DNA of 64,000 nt from RYN-230 sp036497945 (GTDB lineage: Bacteria > Actinomycetota > Actinomycetes > Streptosporangiales > Streptosporangiaceae), in contig DASXIN010000038.1 of NCBI GenBank assembly GCA_036497945.1, positions 1-64,000 on the forward strand, written 5' to 3'. A program made the position numbers and the translations under genes. The notes under the pieces are model-generated. The model worked only from the letters and a program-made list of their open reading frames with translations. It searched no databases and was not told the origin of the DNA. Every line of letters begins with the position of its first letter. Position 1 is the stretch's first letter. Positions 52,294 to 62,944 of this stretch are shown here, piece after piece.

Positions 52294-53421
52294 TCACCTG
52301 ACCACCCCGACCTGACCGCTCGCAGCGACCACGGCCTCGTATACCTCGACCACGTCGCGGGCGACCACCGGCCAGTCGTACACCCGCACCGCGTCGGCCG
52401 CGGCGGCGGACAAGCTGGCCCGCCGGGCCGGGTCGTCGAGCAGCCGCCCGGCCGCTGCGGCCAGCGCGGCCGGGTCGCCCGTCTCGAACAGCTCGCCGGC
52501 CCGGCCGCCCCGCAGCACTTGGCGGAACGCGTCCAGGTCACTGGCCACGATGGGCGCGCCCGCGGCCATCGCCTCGGCCAGCACGATGCCGAAGCTCTCG
52601 CCGCCGGTGTTCGGCGCGCAGAACACGTCCACCGAGTGGTACACCCGGGCCTTGTCCTCCTCGGTGACCTGGCCGAGCAGGATGACCCGGGGCCGCAGCG
52701 GCTCCGGCACGCGGGCCAGCACGTCGGGTACGTCACCCGGCCCGGCGATCAGCAGCCGCAGCCCGGGCCGCTCGCCGGCCAGTTGGGTGAACGCGCGGAG
52801 CAGCACGTCCAGGCCTTTGCGCGGCTCGTCCATCCGGCCCAGGAAGCCGAGCGTGCCGCCGTCGCCCGGCCAGCCGGGCAGCGGGCTGGCCTTCTCGTAC
52901 CGGCTGACCGTCACCCCGTTCGGGATGAGCACCGCGTCGCCGCCCATGTGCTCGACCAGCGTGGTACGGGCTGCCTCGGACACCGCGATCCGTCCGGTGA
53001 TCTTCTCCAGCGCGGTCTGCAGCGCCGGGTAGGCCGCGTGCATCACCCGGGACCGGGGGGTCGCGGTGTGCACGGTGGCCACGATCGGCCCGTCCGCCAC
53101 CCAGCAGGCCAGCAGGGACAGGCTGGGCGCGGCCGGCTCGTGCACGTGCAGCACGTCGAAGCCGCCCTCCTTGACCCAGCGGCGCACCCGGCTGGCGGAC
53201 AGGAAGCCGAACGCCAGCCGGGCTACCGAGCCGTTGTACGGCACCGGGACGGCCCGGCCCGCGGGCACCACGTAGTCCGGCAGCGGTGTGTCGTCGTCGG
53301 CCGGCGAGATGACCGACACCTCGTGGCCCAGCCCGATCAGCGCCTCGGCCAGGTCCCGGATGTGCTGTTGCACGCCACCGGGCACATCCCAGGTGTACGG
53401 GCAGACGATGCCGACTCTCAC
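52294..53421 (-). CDS. pimA: Phosphatidyl-myo-inositol mannosyltransferase
   Basis: GT4-family transferase adding the first mannose from GDP-mannose to phosphatidylinositol. The 375-residue protein begins MRVGIVCPYTWDVPGGVQQHI, has PNGV in the linker, GRMDEPRKGLDVLL and the nucleotide-sugar motif GESFGIVLAEAMA. GTG 53421 overlaps the acyltransferase stop as GTGA. With patA and pgsA it forms the phosphatidylinositol mannoside operon. Confidence 0.95.
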   Translation of the reverse strand: MRVGIVCPYTWDVPGGVQQHIRDLAEALIGLGHEVSVISPADDDTPLPDYVVPAGRAVPVPYNGSVARLAFGFLSASRVRRWVKEGGFDVLHVHEPAAPSLSLLACWVADGPIVATVHTATPRSRVMHAAYPALQTALEKITGRIAVSEAARTTLVEHMGGDAVLIPNGVTVSRYEKASPLPGWPGDGGTLGFLGRMDEPRKGLDVLLRAFTQLAGERPGLRLLIAGPGDVPDVLARVPEPLRPRVILLGQVTEEDKARVYHSVDVFCAPNTGGESFGIVLAEAMAAGAPIVASDLDAFRQVLRGGRAGELFETGDPAALAAAAGRLLDDPARRASLSAAAADAVRVYDWPVVARDVVEVYEAVVAASGQVGVVR

Positions 53422-54365
53422 GGCCCGCCGCCCACCGCCGCGCGGGCCTCCGCCGCGGCCAGCCGGTCCGGGTCGAGGTCGGCGGTGAACACCGGCTGCA
53501 GCATGTGCCAGTCCTCCGGGTGGGCTCGGATGCCCGCCTCGTACACGTCAGCCAGCTGCTGAGTCATCGCGGCGATTTTCTCCCGCCTGGTGCCCTCGGC
53601 GGGCACCGGGATCTCGTCATGGATCTGCGCGCCCCAGCCGGAGTCCTCGAACCACAGGGTCACCGGGAGCAGGGCGGCGCCAGTCTGCACCGCCAGCGCG
53701 GCCGGGCCGCCCATCATCCGTGCTTTCTCCCCGAAGAATTCCACCTCGATACCCCCGCCGGTCACGTCCCGGTCGGACACCAAGCAGACCAGGCGGCCGG
53801 CCCGCAGCCGCTGCGCCAGCACGCCGAACCGGCTGGCGCCGCCGGTCGCGGGCAGCACCTCCATGCCCAGCCCCTCCCGGAAGGCCAGGAACCGCCGGAA
53901 CAGCGAGTCCGGCTTGAGCCGCTCGGCCACCGTCGTGAATGAGCCCGCGCCACGATTGATGATCCAGTAACCGGCCTGCTCGTAGTTGCCCATGTGCGGC
54001 AGGGCGACGATCACCCCGCGTCCAGACACCAGGTTGGCCAGCAGCGTTTCCTCGTCGATGACGTGCATGCCGGCCATAATCCGGTCTATCGGGATGACCG
54101 GCAGCCGGAACGCCTCCAGCCAGTACCGCGAGTAGGACCGCATGGTCTGCCGGGACAGCGCGCGCAACTGCTTGCCCGACGCGGCCGGGCCGAGCACCCG
54201 GCGCAGGTTGCCCTCCAGCATCATCACCCGGGGGCCCTGCCGCCGCCAGGCCAGGTCGGCGAAGAAAAGGAAGCCCGCGCGGGCCCAGGACTCGGGCAGC
54301 CGGCAGACCAGCTTCCAGCCGAGCGCGTACCCAGCCGCCCCGAGCCGGTCCTTAACCGAAGTCAC
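53418..54365 (-). CDS. patA: PIM acyltransferase (PatA-like)
   Basis: Membrane-associated lysophospholipid-type acyltransferase of the HtrB/LpxL superfamily, 315 residues, expected to acylate phosphatidylinositol mannosides. It has VIVALPHMGNYEQAG with the catalytic His, and LVCLVSDRDVTGGGIEVEFFG. GTG 54365 overlaps the pgsA stop as GTGA. Position between pgsA and pimA is the same as in M. tuberculosis. Confidence 0.93.
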   Translation of the reverse strand: MTSVKDRLGAAGYALGWKLVCRLPESWARAGFLFFADLAWRRQGPRVMMLEGNLRRVLGPAASGKQLRALSRQTMRSYSRYWLEAFRLPVIPIDRIMAGMHVIDEETLLANLVSGRGVIVALPHMGNYEQAGYWIINRGAGSFTTVAERLKPDSLFRRFLAFREGLGMEVLPATGGASRFGVLAQRLRAGRLVCLVSDRDVTGGGIEVEFFGEKARMMGGPAALAVQTGAALLPVTLWFEDSGWGAQIHDEIPVPAEGTRREKIAAMTQQLADVYEAGIRAHPEDWHMLQPVFTADLDPDRLAAAEARAAVGGGP

Positions 54366-54997
54366 CCCTGTTCCCTTCTACCGGTCTCGGCCGTGGCACC
54401 AGGCCCCACCGCCTTGCGCACCACCCAGACTCGCTGGCCGAACGTGACCGTACTGCCCACCGCGACCGCCCACAGCCCGATGGCCAGCACGAACGGCACC
54501 CCCAGGCCGGTCAGCCCGGCCGCCACCAGGGCGACCACCAGCCGCTCCGAGCGCTCCGCCACGCCCACGTCGGCCCGTACCCCCAGCCCTTCTGCTCGCG
54601 CCCGCGCGTAGGACACCATGTTCCCCGCAACCAGGCAATAGAGCGCAACGCCGGCGAGGCCCCACTGATGCCCGCTCCGGGCCAGATAGATAGCCAGGCC
54701 AGAAAAAACCGCGGCGTCACCCACCCGGTCCAGGGTCGAGTCGAGGAAGGCGCCCCAGCTACCCGAGGCCCCCTTCATCCGGGCCAGCAGCCCGTCGAGC
54801 ATGTCGAACATGGCGAAGCCCCAGCACACGAGCGTGCCGGCGAACAGGTGGCCGGTGGGGAACAGCCACAGCGCGCCGGTGGCCACGCCCACCGCGCCCG
54901 CCACCGTGACCATGTTGGGCGTGACTGGTGTGCGGGCCAGGGCCTGGCCGAGCGGCGTAAGCAGCTTGGCGAACAGTGGTCTCAGCGCGTTCAGCAT
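54362..54997 (-). CDS. pgsA: Phosphatidylinositol phosphate synthase
   Basis: CDP-alcohol phosphatidyltransferase joining CDP-diacylglycerol to inositol phosphate. The 211-residue membrane protein carries the full family motif DMLDGLLAR-x-KGASGSWGAFLDSTLDR, and about six hydrophobic helices. It makes the lipid that PatA and PimA decorate. ATG 54997 is divergent from the EF-G-like gene. Confidence 0.95.
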   Translation of the reverse strand: MLNALRPLFAKLLTPLGQALARTPVTPNMVTVAGAVGVATGALWLFPTGHLFAGTLVCWGFAMFDMLDGLLARMKGASGSWGAFLDSTLDRVGDAAVFSGLAIYLARSGHQWGLAGVALYCLVAGNMVSYARARAEGLGVRADVGVAERSERLVVALVAAGLTGLGVPFVLAIGLWAVAVGSTVTFGQRVWVVRKAVGPGATAETGRREQG

Positions 54998-55121
54998 GGC
55001 CGTCCGATCCTACTGGCGAGGGGACAGCTCGGATGATTCCGTCTCAGGGCTTGTGATCGGGTGGCCGGGAGGTAAAGGCTGGTTGTGAGGCAGCCGAACA
55101 GAGTCGTTGGAGGCGAGGCTC

Positions 55122-57272
55122 ATGACCGATAAGAAAGGACCGACAGCCGCTGGCGGTACAGCAGCGGCCGGCCAGCCCGACAGCGTGCGGAATGTCGCGC
55201 TGGTCGGCCACTCAGGGTCAGGCAAGACCACGTTGGTCGAGGCACTCCTCGCGTATACCGGTGGGATCCAGCGCGCCGGCCGGGTCGAGGACGGCTCCAC
55301 GGTCAGCGACTTCGACGAGGTGGAGGTCCGCCAGCAGCGCTCGGTGAACCTCACCCTGGCGCCGGTGCTGCACGCCGGGGTCAAGGTCAACCTGCTGGAC
55401 ACGCCTGGTTACGCGGACTTCACCGGGGACCTGCGGGCCGGGCTGCGGGCGGCGGACGCCGCGCTGTTCACCGTGCCGGCCACCGACGGGGTGGACGGCC
55501 TGACCCAGATGCTCTGGGAAGAGTGCGCCCGGGTCGGCATGCCGCGGGCCGTGGTCATCACCAAGCTGGACCACCAGCGGGCCGACTTCGACGAGGCGCT
55601 GCGCGCCTGCCAGGACGCGTTCGGCGAGTCGGTCGCGCCGCTGTACCTGCCGGTCATCGACGGCCCGGGCCAGGTCCGTGGCCTGATCGGGCTGCTCACC
55701 GGCAAGTTCTTCGACTATTCGGACGGCACCCGGACCGAGCGGGACCCGGATCCGGCCTACGCCGACCGCGCGGACGAGCTGCGCAGCTCGCTGATCGAGG
55801 GGATCATCCAGGAGTCCGAGGACGAGTCCCTGATGGACCGGTACCTGTCCGGCGAGGACATCGACCCCAAGGTGCTCATCGAGGACCTGGAGAAGGCGGT
55901 GGCCCGGGGCAGCTTCTACCCGGTGCTGGCCGCGTCGAGCTTCGAGGGCGGGGTCGGCTTCGCCGAGCTGCTCGAGGTGATGACCCAGGCCTTCCCGGCG
56001 CCCAGCGAGCACCCGATGCCCGGAGTGACCACGCTGGACGGGAAGAGCGTGCCCGGGCTGAGCTATGACCCCAAGGGCCCGCTGCTGGCCGAGGTGATCA
56101 AGACCACCTCCGACCCTTATGTGGGCCGGATCAGCCTGGTCCGGGTGTTCTCCGGGACGCTGCGGCCGGATGTCACGGTGCACGTATCCGGGCATGGCAT
56201 GGCCGACCGCGGCCACGCCGACCACGACAGCGACGAGCGGATCGGGGCGCTCACCTCGCCGCTGGGCAAGCAGCAGCGGCCGGTAGCCCAGTGCGCGGCC
56301 GGGGACATCTGCGCGGTGGCCAAGCTGGGCACGGCGGAGACCGGGGACACGCTGTCCGACAAGGACCAGCCGCTGCTGATGGAGTCCTGGTCGATGCCGG
56401 ACCCGCTGCTCCCGGTCGCGATATCGGCCAAGTCCAAGGCCGACGAGGACAAGATGTCCCAGGCCATCGGCCGGCTGGTGGCCGAGGACCCGACGCTCCG
56501 GATGGAGAACAACTCGGAAACCCGCCAGCTCGTCCTGTGGTGCATGGGCGAGGCCCACTCCGACCTGCTGCTGGACCGGCTGTCCTCGCGCTACGGGGTG
56601 GGCGTGGAGACCAAGGAGCTGCGCGTCCCGCTGCGCGAGACGGTGGCCGGCAAGGCCCAGGGCACGGGCCGGAACGTGAAGCAGACCGGCGGGCACGGCG
56701 AGTACGGCGTGTGCCATATCGAGATCGAGCCGATGCCGTCCGGCGACGGCTTCGAGTTCGTGGACAAGGTGGTCGGCGGCGTGGTGCCGCGCCAGTTCAT
56801 CCCGTCGGTGGAGAAGGGCGTGCGGGCCCAGCTGGAACACGGCGTGCTGACCGGCTACCCGATGGTGGACATCCGGGTCACCCTGTTCGACGGCAAGGCG
56901 CACTCGGTGGACTCCTCCGACATGGCCTTCCAGAAGGCGGGCAAGCTGGCCCTGCGGGACGCCGCGGACAAGGCCAAGGTGCTGCTGCTGGAACCGGTGG
57001 ACGAGCTGTCCGTGCTGGTCGCCGACGACTACGTGGGCGCGGTCATGTCCGACCTGTCGTCCCGGCGCGGCCGGGTGCTCGGCACCGAGCCGGTGGCCGG
57101 CGGGCGGACCCTGGTCAAGGCCGAGGTGCCGCAGCTGGAGATCACCCGGTACGCGATCGACCTGCGCTCGATGTCGCACGGCACCGGCTCATTCAGCCGC
57201 GGCTACCTGCGCTACGAGCCACTGCCCGCGCACCTGGCCGACAAGATGGCCAGCCAGTCCGACGACAGCTGA
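55122..57272 (+). CDS. Elongation-factor-G-like GTPase (EF-G2)
   Basis: A 716-residue translational GTPase with P-loop GHSGSGKTT, DTPGYADFTGDL, ITKLD (G4, TKxD in place of NKxD) and all five EF-G domains through RSMSHGTGSFSRGYLRYEPLP. It belongs to the second EF-G group of actinobacteria, whose role is not settled; it is not the main EF-G, which should lie in the str operon. ATG 55122 with GGAGGCGAGG is preferred to TTG 55107. TTGTGA (55051) and TAAAGG (55073) spaced by 16 are a weak promoter. Confidence 0.94.
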   Translation: MTDKKGPTAAGGTAAAGQPDSVRNVALVGHSGSGKTTLVEALLAYTGGIQRAGRVEDGSTVSDFDEVEVRQQRSVNLTLAPVLHAGVKVNLLDTPGYADFTGDLRAGLRAADAALFTVPATDGVDGLTQMLWEECARVGMPRAVVITKLDHQRADFDEALRACQDAFGESVAPLYLPVIDGPGQVRGLIGLLTGKFFDYSDGTRTERDPDPAYADRADELRSSLIEGIIQESEDESLMDRYLSGEDIDPKVLIEDLEKAVARGSFYPVLAASSFEGGVGFAELLEVMTQAFPAPSEHPMPGVTTLDGKSVPGLSYDPKGPLLAEVIKTTSDPYVGRISLVRVFSGTLRPDVTVHVSGHGMADRGHADHDSDERIGALTSPLGKQQRPVAQCAAGDICAVAKLGTAETGDTLSDKDQPLLMESWSMPDPLLPVAISAKSKADEDKMSQAIGRLVAEDPTLRMENNSETRQLVLWCMGEAHSDLLLDRLSSRYGVGVETKELRVPLRETVAGKAQGTGRNVKQTGGHGEYGVCHIEIEPMPSGDGFEFVDKVVGGVVPRQFIPSVEKGVRAQLEHGVLTGYPMVDIRVTLFDGKAHSVDSSDMAFQKAGKLALRDAADKAKVLLLEPVDELSVLVADDYVGAVMSDLSSRRGRVLGTEPVAGGRTLVKAEVPQLEITRYAIDLRSMSHGTGSFSRGYLRYEPLPAHLADKMASQSDDS

Positions 57273-57281
57273 CCCAACGCC

Positions 57282-57322
57282 AACCCGACATATGTAGGTT
57301 TAGCGCCTACATATGTCGGGTT
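57282..57322. terminator. Perfect 17-bp inverted repeat between convergent genes
   Basis: AACCCGACATATGTAGG (57282-57298), a 7-base loop TTTAGCG and its exact complement (57306-57322). It starts 9 bases after the EF-G2 stop and its right arm reaches into the stop codon of the HIT gene. Placement says bidirectional terminator, but there is no T-tract and the ACATATGT core is unusually AT-rich for this genome. Confidence 0.65.
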
Positions 57323-57887
57323 AGGCCGGGCTGGCCGGCCAGGCGTCGGCGATCAGCTTGCGGGTGTCCCGGAGCAGCTGCGGCAGCACCCGGGTGTGCC
57401 CAACCACCGGCATGAAGTTGGTGTCGCCGCCCCACCGGGGCACCACGTGCTGGTGCAGGTGCGCGGCGATGCCGGCGCCGGCCACCGAGCCCATGTTCAT
57501 CCCGATGTTGAAGCCCTGCGCGCCGGACGCGGCGCGCAGCGCGGTCATCGCCCGCTTGGTGTGGTCGGCCAGCTCGGCGGTCTCCCCCAGGTCCAGGTCG
57601 GTGTAGCCGGCCACGTGCCGGTACGGCAGCACCATCAGGTGCCCGGCGTTATACGGGTACAGGTTGAGCACGGTGAAGACCACGTCGCCGCGGGCGACGA
57701 TCAGCCCGTCCTCATCCGACAGCAGCGGGATCCGGCAGAACGGGCATTCCTCGTCCTCGTGGCCGGCCGGCACCTTGTTCTCGCCCTTGATGTAGGCCAT
57801 CCGGTGCGGCATCCACAGCCGGGCGAACCCGTCCGGTACGCCGATCCCGTCCTGCCCGGGAACCCCGCTGGTGAGCTCGTCCGACAT
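57321..57887 (-). CDS. HIT-family nucleotide phosphorylase/hydrolase
   Basis: A 188-residue histidine-triad protein with HLHQHVVPRW. It also has the extra features of the actinobacterial group: WMPHRMAYI, CPFCRIP and PYNAGHLMVLPYRH. The M. tuberculosis protein in the same place (between thrS and pgsA) is known as a diadenosine tetraphosphate phosphorylase, so this one is likely the same. ATG 57887 is chosen, 10 bases below the thrS stop; the frame continues into thrS. Confidence 0.92.
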   Translation of the reverse strand: MSDELTSGVPGQDGIGVPDGFARLWMPHRMAYIKGENKVPAGHEDEECPFCRIPLLSDEDGLIVARGDVVFTVLNLYPYNAGHLMVLPYRHVAGYTDLDLGETAELADHTKRAMTALRAASGAQGFNIGMNMGSVAGAGIAAHLHQHVVPRWGGDTNFMPVVGHTRVLPQLLRDTRKLIADAWPASPA

Positions 57888-57897
57888 GGCCCGCCGG

Positions 57898-59907
<2,010 letters not shown>

Positions 59908-59959
59908 GGTGGCTCCAAGGTCGTAGGTGTGTCGGGCTGGTGCCCTGACCTCCTGATGC

Positions 59960-59991
59960 TATCGAGGCCCAGCCGGGGCCGCGCCTCGATA
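59960..59991. other. Inverted repeat between Ldt and thrS
   Basis: TATCGAGGC (59960-59968) and GCCTCGATA (59983-59991) form a perfect 9-bp stem with a 14-base GC-rich loop, starting 9 bases after the L,D-transpeptidase stop and 52 bases before thrS. It may end the ldt message or fold in the thrS leader; no U-tract follows. Confidence 0.5.
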
Positions 59992-60000
59992 TCGGCCCGG

Positions 60001-61395
60001 TCAGCCAGTGACGGTGACCAGGCTGCCGTAGCTGAGGTACGGCCAGACCTGATGGGCCTGGGTCCACGGCAGCTCGACGCAGCCCAGGCTCTGCTCGAAC
60101 CCGTAGGAGCCGCGCGGGAAGTAGTGCACCGCGTCGCCGCCGTTGAAGTAGGCCACCCACCACACCGGGTCGGCGTACTTGGATCCGTCCGGGTTGGTGC
60201 CCTTCATGATCTGGTACTGGTAGCGCAGGTACACCGGGAACGTGCCGTCCACGGTGGGCGCGGCCGGGATGCCGGTGTTGGCCAGCGTGTGCATGACCAC
60301 TTTGCCGTTGTGCCACACGGTGAGCGTCTCCGGGCTGCCCTTGCTGGCCACCGCGTAGGTGTAGCCGTGCGGGTTGGTGTGCCCCTTGGCCGCCGCCTTG
60401 AGCAGGTGCTGCCACAGGCTCCAGGTCACCACGCCGGTCATGGTCTGCCCCTCGTCAGCCTGGAAGGCCCGAATGGCGCCCTCCATGATCAGGCTGGACG
60501 GCCCGCCCCAGAACGAGGTGAGGATCTTCGGGTAGCCATGCCTCCAGCTGAAGCTGCCGGCCGGCGGAGCGTACACAGCGGCCAGCTCGGTGGCCATGTT
60601 GTCCGGCTGCGGTGTGCTGGCCTCCTGCGCCGTCCACTTCAGCGGGAGGTAGCCCAGCTGGGCCAGCAGCTGCTTCAGCCGCAGGTTGGACCAGCCCTTG
60701 GTACGCAGGTGCTCCACGACCGGGCTGGCCAGCAGGCCGCCGGCCGCAGAGCGCAGGCCGTCCTGCCCGGCCGGGAAGCGGACCCGGACCGCGGTGTTCG
60801 GCTGGAACGGGGTGGCCGGGGTGAACGTCAGCGTGCGGCCGGTCTGCTTCCAGGTCCCGGCCACGTGCGGGCGCACGATCGGCATGGGTGAGGTGGCGGC
60901 CAGCGGCGTGGACAGCATCACCTGGACCGGGTCGGCGCCGTCGGTGCCGGTGGTCGCGCCGCCCTGGGTCACCGAGACCACCGAGAGCGGGGCGGCCGGG
61001 CTGGCCGGGTGCGCGGGCTGCGAAGCGTCGGCGGTGGTCCGGCCGGCCGCGCGCTGCCCGCCGAGCGTGCTGGCCGCGATCCCGCCCACGGCCAGCACAC
61101 CGAGCACGGCGGCGGCCAGCCCGGCCACCTTGAACCGGCTCAGGCTGCCCAGGCCGCTGCGCGCGGGGGGTGGCGTGGGGGAAGCGGCTGCCGCAGCGGG
61201 CAGTGGGACTGCGGCCGGAGCCGCGGCCGCGGCTGCGGCGGCCGTGGCAGCGTCCGCCGCGGCCGGTTCGGTGGCGGCGGCCGGTTCGGGGGCCGGGTCC
61301 CCAGCTGGCGCCGTATCCGCAGCTGGGGCTGAGTCCCCGGACGCCGCCGTGTCCCCCGATCCCGCCGTCCCCCGACGCCACGCTGGAATCCGCAA
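60001..61395 (-). CDS. L,D-transpeptidase (YkuD) with peptidoglycan-binding domain
   Basis: Cell-wall enzyme forming 3-3 crosslinks. The 464-residue protein has an Ala/Pro-rich cytoplasmic N-terminus of about 85 residues, a membrane helix (VAGLAAAVLGVLAVGGIAAS), a bacterial-Ig-like part, a peptidoglycan-binding-like repeat (LKQLLAQLGYLPLKW to AIRAFQADEG) and a YkuD domain with HYFPRGSYGFEQSLGCVELPW, so the catalytic His and Cys are there; VEL replaces the more common VRL. The start is TTG 61395 with AGGGAGCGGGAG close in front. Confidence 0.9.
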   Translation of the reverse strand: MRIPAWRRGTAGSGDTAASGDSAPAADTAPAGDPAPEPAAATEPAAADAATAAAAAAAAPAAVPLPAAAAASPTPPPARSGLGSLSRFKVAGLAAAVLGVLAVGGIAASTLGGQRAAGRTTADASQPAHPASPAAPLSVVSVTQGGATTGTDGADPVQVMLSTPLAATSPMPIVRPHVAGTWKQTGRTLTFTPATPFQPNTAVRVRFPAGQDGLRSAAGGLLASPVVEHLRTKGWSNLRLKQLLAQLGYLPLKWTAQEASTPQPDNMATELAAVYAPPAGSFSWRHGYPKILTSFWGGPSSLIMEGAIRAFQADEGQTMTGVVTWSLWQHLLKAAAKGHTNPHGYTYAVASKGSPETLTVWHNGKVVMHTLANTGIPAAPTVDGTFPVYLRYQYQIMKGTNPDGSKYADPVWWVAYFNGGDAVHYFPRGSYGFEQSLGCVELPWTQAHQVWPYLSYGSLVTVTG

Positions 61396-61510
61396 CTCCC
61401 GCTCCCTACGTTGCCAGTGCTCGCCTCAGACCATGCCCGCCATTAAGGAACGGATGCCCGGGTTGGCCGGTTCCGTGCCCGGGCCGCGAATTACGGCTCG
61501 CGCCGTCCGC

Positions 61511-62482
61511 TCAGAGCCAGTCCTTGCGGCGGAACAGGGTAAACAGCCCGACGGACATCCCGATGATGATGGCGGTGGATACCACGAAACCCGAAGTATG
61601 CCCGAATCCGGGATACGGCACATTCTGCCCGTAAAATCCGGTCACCGCGGTCGGCACCGCGATGATCGCGGCCCAGCTGGTCACTTGCTTCGTGATCACA
61701 TTCAGCCGGTTGCCGCGCACTGTGAGGTGCGTCTCCAGGATGGTGGTGACCAGGTCGCGCAGCGACTCGGTCCATTCCGTGGCCCGCAGTACGTGGTCGT
61801 AGACGTCGTGGAAGTAGGGCACCATGTGCTCGTCGACCACGTGCAGGTCGCGGCGCAGCACGCTGTTCAGCACCTCGCGCATGGGCAGCACCACCCGGCG
61901 CAGCAGCACCAGGGACTTGCGCAGCTCGAACGTGCGCCGCTGCAGCTCCTTGTCCTTCGGGTGGTCATCGAAGAGCTGGTCTTCCAGCGCCTCGATCTGG
62001 CTGTCCAGCTGCTGGACCGCCTCGAAGTGGGTGTCCACCACGTAGTCGAGCAGCCCATGCAGCAGGAAGCTGACCCCGCACTGGGCCAGGTCAGGTGAGC
62101 CGTCCCAGCGGCTCAGCACGGCGTCGATGTCGAACTCCGGGCCGCGCCGCACGGTGACCAGCGCGCGTTCCGTGATGAACGCGTCGATCTCGCTGGTGTC
62201 CAGCTCGCCGCTCGTGGTGTCGAGCCTGACCTGGTAGGACGTGACGAACAGGTGGGACTGGTAGCGGTCCAGCTTGGGCCGCTGGTGCTCGGCCACCGCG
62301 TCCTCGACGGCCAGTGGGTGCAGGCCGAGCTCCTCGCTGATCGAGGCGAGGTCGGCGGCGGTCGGCTCGCAGAGGTCGAACCAGACCACGGCATCGGGTT
62401 CGGCCAGGTAGTCGGACACCTTGCTGACCGGGAACCCCTCGTCGGCCAGGGTGCCATTGCGGTACATACGGGTTCGTGCCAT
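61511..62482 (-). CDS. corA: CorA-family divalent cation channel with GQN motif
   Basis: Magnesium or cobalt channel, 323 residues: cytoplasmic funnel domain with LGLHPLAVEDAVAEHQRPKLDRY, a long helix, and two C-terminal membrane helices. The selectivity motif is YGQNVPYPG where CorA has YGMN, so Met is replaced by Gln. The C-terminus FRRKDWL matches the family. ATG 62482 is chosen from homology; its ribosome site is poor and TTG 62491 is possible. Confidence 0.9.
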   Translation of the reverse strand: MARTRMYRNGTLADEGFPVSKVSDYLAEPDAVVWFDLCEPTAADLASISEELGLHPLAVEDAVAEHQRPKLDRYQSHLFVTSYQVRLDTTSGELDTSEIDAFITERALVTVRRGPEFDIDAVLSRWDGSPDLAQCGVSFLLHGLLDYVVDTHFEAVQQLDSQIEALEDQLFDDHPKDKELQRRTFELRKSLVLLRRVVLPMREVLNSVLRRDLHVVDEHMVPYFHDVYDHVLRATEWTESLRDLVTTILETHLTVRGNRLNVITKQVTSWAAIIAVPTAVTGFYGQNVPYPGFGHTSGFVVSTAIIIGMSVGLFTLFRRKDWL

Positions 62483-62597
62483 GGGGGCCAAGATAAGCGC
62501 CCTTGGGTTACGCACAGTTGACCGACTGGCCGGACGGCTACCTGGTCGCCGCCTGCCGGCCGCCGCCTGCCGGGCACCGGCTGGCATCATCGGGCGT

Positions 62598-62936
62598 ATG
62601 ACCGTCATCAAGATCAACGCGATTACCGTCCCGGCGGACAGCGGCGACGAGCTGGCCCGCCGGTTCGCGGCCCGGGCCGGTGCGGTGGACGACCAGGACG
62701 GCTTCGAGGGGTTCGAGCTGCTCAAGCCCACCGACGAGCGGACCACCTGGCTGGTGGTGACCCGGTGGCGGGACGAAGACAGTTTCGCCGCCTGGCTGAA
62801 CTCCCCCGCGTTCGGCCACGGCCACCGCGGCTCCGCCGGTGGCCCGGCCGGCGGGCCGGGCCGCGGGCCGGTCGGCGTGGCCAGCGAGCTGTGGTCCTAC
62901 GAGGTGGCCGGCGGTTCCGCGGCAAGGCCGTCCTGA
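62598..62936 (+). CDS. mhuD: MhuD-like haem-degrading monooxygenase
   Basis: Small ferredoxin-like-fold protein of 112 residues close to M. tuberculosis MhuD: MTVIKINAITVPADSGDELARRF keeps Asn7 and Phe23, and Trp66 is in FAAWLNSP; a His pair at 74 and 76 is near the haem-ligand His75. It would open the haem ring to release iron. ATG 62598 is chosen for this exact match; the frame is open upstream. The downstream gene begins 8 bases after its stop. Confidence 0.88.
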   Translation: MTVIKINAITVPADSGDELARRFAARAGAVDDQDGFEGFELLKPTDERTTWLVVTRWRDEDSFAAWLNSPAFGHGHRGSAGGPAGGPGRGPVGVASELWSYEVAGGSAARPS

Positions 62937-62944
62937 GCGCCCGC

